The notes under the pieces: generated by a model | What the model saw: only the letters and a program-made list of their open reading frames with translations | What the model was told of the DNA's origin: nothing | The model's database searches: none | Translations under genes and position numbers: made by a program | Part shown: one piece after another, positions 6,301 through 7,746 of the stretch | Layout of the letters: every line of letters starts with the position of its first letter | Numbering within the stretch: the first letter of the stretch is position 1 | Source: Victivallales bacterium | GTDB taxonomy: Bacteria; Verrucomicrobiota; Lentisphaeria; Oligosphaerales; Oligosphaeraceae | Length of the DNA stretch: 7,746 bases | Reading direction: 5' to 3' | NCBI GenBank assembly: GCA_900771165.1 | Contig: CAAGMX010000525.1 | Location: 1-7,746 of the forward strand

Positions 6301-7746
6301 GGCTTTCTTCGATGTGGATGGAGATGGCCTCTGGCAGGAGAACGAGCCGGTCTTCTTCGATACCGACCGGGTCTACACTCTGCCTTGGATGGATGCGGTC
6401 CTGGATACCGATGCCCTGGCGACTCAGGGACCCGGCGCCGTGACCGTCACCCTGGACGGGGACCAGCTGGCTCCGCTGCCCCAGGCTCCCGCCCCCGGAG
6501 AAGCCTTCCAGGATGGCGTCCTCTATCTCTTCTACCTGGATGTGGATGGAGATCCCAACCGGAACTTCGATCCCTTCCATGACGTGATCATCGCCCGGCA
6601 GGGAGACGGCACCATCATGCCGGCCCACGAGATTCTGGCTTCCGACCAGGTGGTGCTGGCCCCCGCCTTCGCCCAGGATGGCCAGGAGTTCCTGGTGGAT
6701 GAACACCTGGGCGAGGCCCTCCGCGTCTTCCAGGAAACCGACTACCTGAAGCTCAGCACCCCCGCCGGCGAGCAATACGCCCAGGAGAATGCCCTCATCC
6801 TCTCTGTGGATGACACCTGGGAAGACATGACCATGGCCTGGGACTTCCTGGTGAATGGCGACCGCACCATCCGCCGCATCACTCCCGATGCTGAAAGCCC
6901 CGACTTCGCCACCGCCACCAGCGCCATGAGCGCCATCATCGGACTGGATATCGCCAACAGCGGCGCTCCCGATGTGACCCTCTCCAGCGTCCGGGTGAAC
7001 TTCAACAACGTGAGCGGCTGGGTCACCACAGACTTCTGCGCTCTCTCCAAGGACCAGACCTCCGGCGTCCAGCTGTGGCGCGACATGGATGGGAATGGAA
7101 TCTTCGATCCCGCCGTGGACGCTCCTGTGCCTCTGGCCGGCGCTCCCTCCTGGAGCCAGAATGGCCTGGCCCAGTCCGTCACCCTGGCCCCCGCCTCCCT
7201 CAACGACATCACGGGAGAAACCCAGGATGGCTTCTATGACTTCTTCGTGGTGGTCATCCCCAGCGTCACCGCCAACAACACCGAACTCACCAACAGCGGC
7301 GACAAGTTCACCGCCTACGTGGGCGCGGGTGATGTCTCCCTGAACAAGACCCTCACCCAGAGCGCCGCGGTCACCACCGGCGTGGTCGCCATCGACTCCA
7401 AGCCCCCGCAGCTCGACTCTGCCGTGGCTCTGGCTTCCTCCGGACAGCTCCTGGATACGGTCACCATGGTCTTCGACGAGGGCATGAAGCGGCTGCCTCT
7501 GGCCGATCCCTCCGTGTGGACCGTCACCGACACCACCACCGGCAACAACTACGCGGTCACCGAGTGGAGCTTGGCCTCCAGCGGGAAGAGCGTGACCTTG
7601 ACCCTGGCCGCCGCCGAGGGCAAGACCCTCGCCGACTACTCCAACGGAGATGTGAAGATCACCGCTACCTTCACCATGGATTCCGCCCTCCTGGATTGGG
7701 CCGGCAACCCCGCTCAGATCGTGGCGGCCATTGCCACCAGCCAGGC
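2..7746 (+). CDS. Giant modular extracellular/surface protein with Ig-like domains and calcium-type loops (partial at both ends)
   Basis: One open frame runs through the window: 2,581 complete codons (to base 7744) plus two bases of the next, with no stop. Neither the start nor the stop is present, so signal peptide, anchor and sorting signal cannot be judged. I found no catalytic motif and no membrane segment. The protein is beta-rich and acidic, with about 14 scattered cysteines. Ig-like domains lie near residues 1-106, 107-266, 631-763 and 2464-2581. Four copies of a 125-140 residue module begin near residues 967, 1592, 1795 and 2307. About ten D-x-D/N-x-D/N/S-G type loops or degenerate versions are present. 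Codon use is uniform: C-ending codons dominate, I saw no TTA or ATA, and only one GTA (base 5864). That consistency over 7.7 kb supports a genuine gene. A role as calcium-stabilised adhesin, filament or cell-surface scaffold is inferred from architecture; the exact function is unknown. Reading frame is very secure, function is not. Confidence 0.95.
320..799 (+). other. Ig-like domain, Big_5-type ('RFSKRI')
   Basis: Residues 107-266 open with a short strand (GGLFLCKSS) and then IALRFSKRIVG, which matches the characteristic 'V-x-F-S-x-x-I/M' strand of bacterial Ig-like Big_5-type domains. The stretch closes with IRLEFQNIYDYQGDKLTD (about residues 239-256), equivalent to the closing strand and D-x-x-G-N turn. 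At about 160 residues it is longer than the usual 100-120, so it may carry an insertion or be two half-domains. The assignment is by motif only. Confidence 0.45.
800..1891 (+). other. Unassigned beta-rich stretch of the giant protein
   Basis: Residues 267-630 have no family I can name. The segment is rich in Asp, Tyr and Trp with short hydrophobic strands. It contains one dockerin-like calcium loop (bases 1097-1132). After the loop comes FVIWVHSD (bases 1211-1234), which resembles the 'FFVVV' strand that follows the loop in modules M1-M4. Together these could be a very diverged copy of that module. Further on, LRVQFDQTNVSP (about residues 501-512) and a more charged segment (EVEVEYKYVDGEGKDASVKV, about residues 553-572) suggest at least two more beta domains. 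A run of Trp and Cys (WVCDSF...ACAW, about residues 616-628) precedes the next Ig-like domain. Confidence 0.4.
1097..1132 (+). other. Dockerin/EF-hand-like calcium-binding loop 1
   Basis: Residues 366-377 read DLDADGRIDAVD. Acidic residues stand at loop positions 1, 3, 5, 9 and 12, Gly at 6 and Ile at 8, exactly the pattern of a dockerin/EF-hand calcium loop (D-x-D/N-x-D-G-x-I/V-D/N-x-x-D). It is followed by MNFFNPWG, which recalls the helix and 'WG' that follow loops in dockerin-like repeats. Only one loop is evident here, whereas true dockerins carry two. It is therefore a calcium site candidate but not proof of a cohesin-binding dockerin. Confidence 0.65.
1892..2290 (+). other. Ig-like domain, Big_5-type ('RFSEPI')
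   Basis: Residues 631-763 begin with VAPQAVTAVAW, then after a linker give YVDVRFSEPILGADD. The 'V-x-V-x-F-S-E-P-I/M' strand is the most typical signature of bacterial Ig-like Big_5/SwmB domains found in large secreted proteins. Strands follow (SFINDSTIRFRLQTGKRV), then a closing segment with EWGAFRFSAP. Such domains usually act as structural spacers in surface proteins. The domain call is fairly secure; the ends are approximate. Confidence 0.6.
2291..2899 (+). other. Unassigned Ala/Gly/Ser/Thr-rich beta stretch
   Basis: Residues 764-966 are rich in small residues (for example AAAAS and FGNGGSIGG, roughly residues 793-815) with short strands such as ATLTVQPF and DVKLAFKEGSITVG. The FGNGGS segment is echoed at about residues 1546-1550 in the 'GG' beta modules, so this could be another diverged relative, but the rest does not align by eye. 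No cofactor, metal or catalytic motif is visible. The segment leads directly into module M1. Confidence 0.35.
2900..3313 (+). repeat. Repeat module M1 (loop lost)
   Basis: Residues 967-1104 are the first of four diverged protein-level copies. It opens with a strand pair (EILTVAALDVAAPD, then LTGVKVRLVD) and continues ALKPLADDATSGVLLYD, matching the 'LSxDxTSGVxLWRD' core of M2 and M4. The D-x-D-G-N-G loop expected next is absent and replaced by LNNKTYIPLSTD. The copy closes with FEIRVVPSDEFRFGNSFYAEI, the counterpart of 'FFVVV...GDsF' in the other copies. It has probably lost calcium binding while keeping the fold. Confidence 0.6.
3395..3430 (+). other. EF-hand-like acidic loop 2
   Basis: Residues 1132-1143 read DRNQDDRWTPGE: Asp/Asn at loop positions 1, 3 and 5 and Glu at position 12, as in EF-hand calcium loops. 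Asp replaces the usual Gly at position 6. It sits just after M1 in a segment beginning YFDRN, similar in context to the 'FFDVDGDG' loop at base 6311. It is a weaker candidate than loops 1 and 6. Confidence 0.45.
3431..4018 (+). other. Unassigned stretch with a degenerate acidic loop
   Basis: Residues 1144-1339 have no recognised family. They include a Tyr/Asn-rich section (YYAKKNGALNPE, YDLEYNVSYEPGDD). There is then a degenerate loop at residues 1241-1254 (bases 3722-3763), DVGGTLGVYDEGID, which follows the spacing of 'DxDGxGxFDxgxD' but has lost the second Asp and the central Asn. The loop is followed by IPIL, matching the 'PVPL' that follows intact loops. An Ala/Pro-rich linker (about residues 1277-1302) then leads to the 'GG' beta modules. 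Confidence 0.4.
4019..4210 (+). repeat. 'GG' beta module, copy 1, ending in calcium-type loop
   Basis: Residues 1340-1403 read as a short all-beta unit: HTLVFQAADATLSLDGG, a Pro/Ala turn, GERVIVKDADG and then FLVARRL. The order strand, Gly-Gly hairpin (residues 1357-1358), 'G-x-x-V-x-V', 'hLVxRR' is shared with the tandem copies at bases 4292 and 4550 and, more loosely, with one at 6434. It ends in DFNGDGIYSDEA (residues 1392-1403), with Asp/Asn at loop positions 1, 3 and 5, Gly at 6 and Glu at 11, a good calcium-loop candidate. Confidence 0.5.
4292..4549 (+). repeat. 'GG' beta module, copy 2 (first of a tandem pair)
   Basis: Residues 1431-1516 start with ITGVRILAVGT and continue KLAWNGGASVDASQAGTYVL, then DYIVVQTT. 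The next unit begins ITGVEIVAVGD immediately afterwards, so the two form a head-to-tail duplication. This copy carries about 20 extra residues at its end (VLGGATAETLPVYHANGR and following), absent from copy 3. Similarity is at the protein level; the DNA has diverged widely, so the duplication is old. Confidence 0.6.
4550..4744 (+). repeat. 'GG' beta module, copy 3 (second of a tandem pair)
   Basis: Residues 1517-1581 repeat the order of copy 2: ITGVEIVAVGD, then TIAFGNGGSAKLPAKGEVAL, and a closing strand SYLVVRRT. The Gly-Gly hairpin is at residues 1548-1549. The closing 'LVVRR' matches 'FLVARR' of copy 1 better than the end of copy 2. The next residues (about 1582-1591) are a short linker into M2. 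Confidence 0.6.
4775..5146 (+). repeat. Repeat module M2 with acidic loop
   Basis: Residues 1592-1715 give WVDVTVHNVSGVTPSHF, then LSKDSTSGISLWWDVDASG, the closest match to M4 (both have NVSG and LSKDxTSGxxLW). The loop at residues 1635-1646 (bases 4904-4939), DVDASGNFSAGD, keeps Asp at positions 1, 3 and 12 and Gly at 6, but position 5 is Ser and position 9 is Ser, so metal binding may be weaker. The copy ends with NFFVCVRTTADMSFGDSF. It is probably an Ig-like or other beta-sandwich unit with a calcium loop between strands. Confidence 0.65.
5147..5383 (+). other. Linker between M2 and M3
   Basis: Residues 1716-1794 contain no named motif. They carry two of the protein's cysteines (YRCQD and IACTT) and a Thr/Val-rich strand region (CTTVTNTVFAKETTPGQ). 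Equivalent linkers of variable length separate the other modules. Confidence 0.35.
5384..5761 (+). repeat. Repeat module M3 with intact D-x-D-G-N-G loop
   Basis: Residues 1795-1920 follow the module order: YVTNISIDLVDVQGFDP, ALKPMDATN, GLVLYRDRDGNGLF, and closing DLFLVANMSNELPFGVSF. The loop at residues 1847-1859 (bases 5540-5578), DRDGNGLFNPAVD, is almost identical in layout to that of M4 (DMDGNGIFDPAVD) and is followed in both by 'xPV'. The start of M3 aligns best with M1 (both have 'ALKP'), the loop with M4. Codons around bases 5521-5590 use more T-ending codons than neighbouring DNA. Confidence 0.65.
5762..6211 (+). other. Unassigned beta-rich stretch between M3 and the loop pair
   Basis: Residues 1921-2070 contain a Ser/Ala/Gly-rich part and then a strand-rich part, YQRITLSRTLNGAYELTWNG, with VTITLGEGESSLTLTF after it. 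The 'YELTWNG' segment recalls 'KLAWNGG' of the 'GG' beta module, so this may be a further diverged copy, but the rest does not align convincingly. The only GTA codon I saw in the frame is at base 5864. Confidence 0.35.
6212..6250 (+). other. Calcium-type acidic loop 5 (first of a close pair)
   Basis: Residues 2071-2083 read DVDMDGRFTLGVD: Asp at loop positions 1, 3 and 5, Gly at 6 and a terminal Asp at 13. This is the D-x-D-x-D-G signature of dockerin and EF-hand-like loops, with the one-residue-longer tail also seen in M3 and M4. The next loop starts 33 residues downstream. Confidence 0.6.
6311..6346 (+). other. EF-hand-like calcium loop 6 (second of a close pair)
   Basis: Residues 2104-2115 read DVDGDGLWQENE: Asp at positions 1, 3 and 5, Gly at 6 and Glu at 12, the canonical twelve-residue EF-hand calcium loop apart from the usual residues at 8 and 9. 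It lies in the context FFDVDGDGLW, and together with the loop at base 6212 it gives the spacing typical of paired loops. Confidence 0.6.
6434..6583 (+). repeat. Diverged 'GG' beta module copy with acidic loop
   Basis: Residues 2145-2194 read AVTVTLDGDQLAPLP, then a Pro/Ala turn (APAPGEA), a strand VLYLFYL and the acidic run DVDGDPNRNFDPFHD (residues 2180-2194). The order resembles copy 1 at base 4019 (ATLSLDGGAPVPAP, then FLVARRL, then DFNGDGIY). Pro replaces the Gly expected at loop position 6, so the loop is imperfect. The similarity is by eye and could be partly compositional. Confidence 0.4.
6584..6919 (+). other. Acidic linker region before M4
   Basis: Residues 2195-2306 form a Glu/Asp-rich stretch without a named motif (for example VIIARQGDGTIMPAHEIL, and DDTWEDMTMAWDF). 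DVIIARQGDGTI at its start probably belongs to the preceding beta module. The end (TPDAESPDFATA) is a flexible-looking lead into M4. Confidence 0.35.
6920..7321 (+). repeat. Repeat module M4, best-preserved copy
   Basis: Residues 2307-2440 give the clearest version of the module: SAIIGLDIANSG, then SSVRVNFNNVSGWVTTDF, LSKDQTSGVQLWRD, the loop DMDGNGIFDPAVD (residues 2361-2373, bases 7082-7120), then APVPL, and closing DFFVVVIPS and GDKFTAYV. Asp or Asn fills loop positions 1, 3, 5, 9 and 13. This copy is the best template for searching the rest of the gene and other genomes. The fold is probably a beta-sandwich stabilised by calcium; no ligand is implied by the sequence. Confidence 0.65.
7391..7744 (+). 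other. Ig-like domain, Big_5-type ('VFDEGM'), running to the window edge
   Basis: Residues 2464-2581 begin IDSKPPQLDSAVAL, then DTVTMVFDEGMKRLP. They continue through SGKSVTLTLAAAEG and close with VKITATFTMD and DWAGNPAQIV. The opening 'xPPxL', the central 'V-x-x-x-F-D/S-E-x-M' strand and the final 'D-x-A-G-N' turn are the standard landmarks of bacterial Ig-like Big_5/SwmB domains. The domain looks nearly complete at about 118 residues. The reading frame continues out of the window, so at least one more segment follows. Confidence 0.7.

Noticed and set aside
6742..7212. Open frame of 156 codons on the minus strand
   Set aside because: Antisense to the conserved module M4; no domain, no ribosome site, and composition typical of a shadow frame.
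1..7746. CRISPR arrays, DNA-level tandem repeats, tRNA/rRNA, promoters and terminators
   Set aside because: There is no intergenic DNA, no evenly spaced identical repeat, and no stem-loop followed by a T run; the repeats present are protein-level and diverged.

Overview
The window lies entirely inside one protein-coding gene on the + strand. Reading frame 2 (codons beginning at base 2) translates from the first complete codon to the last, 2,581 codons ending at base 7744, with no stop codon, no credible start and no intergenic gap. Both ends of the gene are outside the window, so the protein is longer than 2,581 residues (over about 270 kDa). Every other apparent ORF in the window, on either strand, is a shadow of this frame. 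I see no RNA genes, promoters, terminators, mobile elements or CRISPR repeats. Residue n below begins at base 3n-1.

The translation reads as a secreted or surface, beta-rich, modular protein: rich in Asp, Gly, Ala, Thr, Ser and Val, poor in Cys (about 14), with no transmembrane segment and no recognisable enzyme motif. From left to right: an incomplete Ig-like domain (bases 2-319); a second Ig-like domain of the 'FS(K/E)xI' type (320-799); an unassigned beta-rich stretch holding a dockerin-like calcium loop (800-1891); a third Ig-like domain (1892-2290); an unassigned stretch (2291-2899); then a region of diverged repeats to base 7321. That region has four copies (M1-M4) of a roughly 125-140 residue module, most with a D-x-D-x-x-G calcium-type loop, and several copies of a shorter 'GG' beta module, interspersed with more acidic loops. 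A final Ig-like domain with the motif FDEGMK fills 7391-7744.

The architecture (Ig-like domains, acidic D-x-D-G-x-G loops, old internal duplications, extreme length) suggests a calcium-stabilised extracellular filament, adhesin or cell-surface scaffold. This is inferred from architecture and composition. The organism is probably a GC-rich bacterium (by eye a little over 60% GC, strong preference for C-ending codons). Giant proteins of this style are known from the PVC group and relatives (Verrucomicrobiota, Kiritimatiellota, Lentisphaerota, Planctomycetota, Omnitrophota), but nothing here fixes the phylum. No gene symbol is justified.
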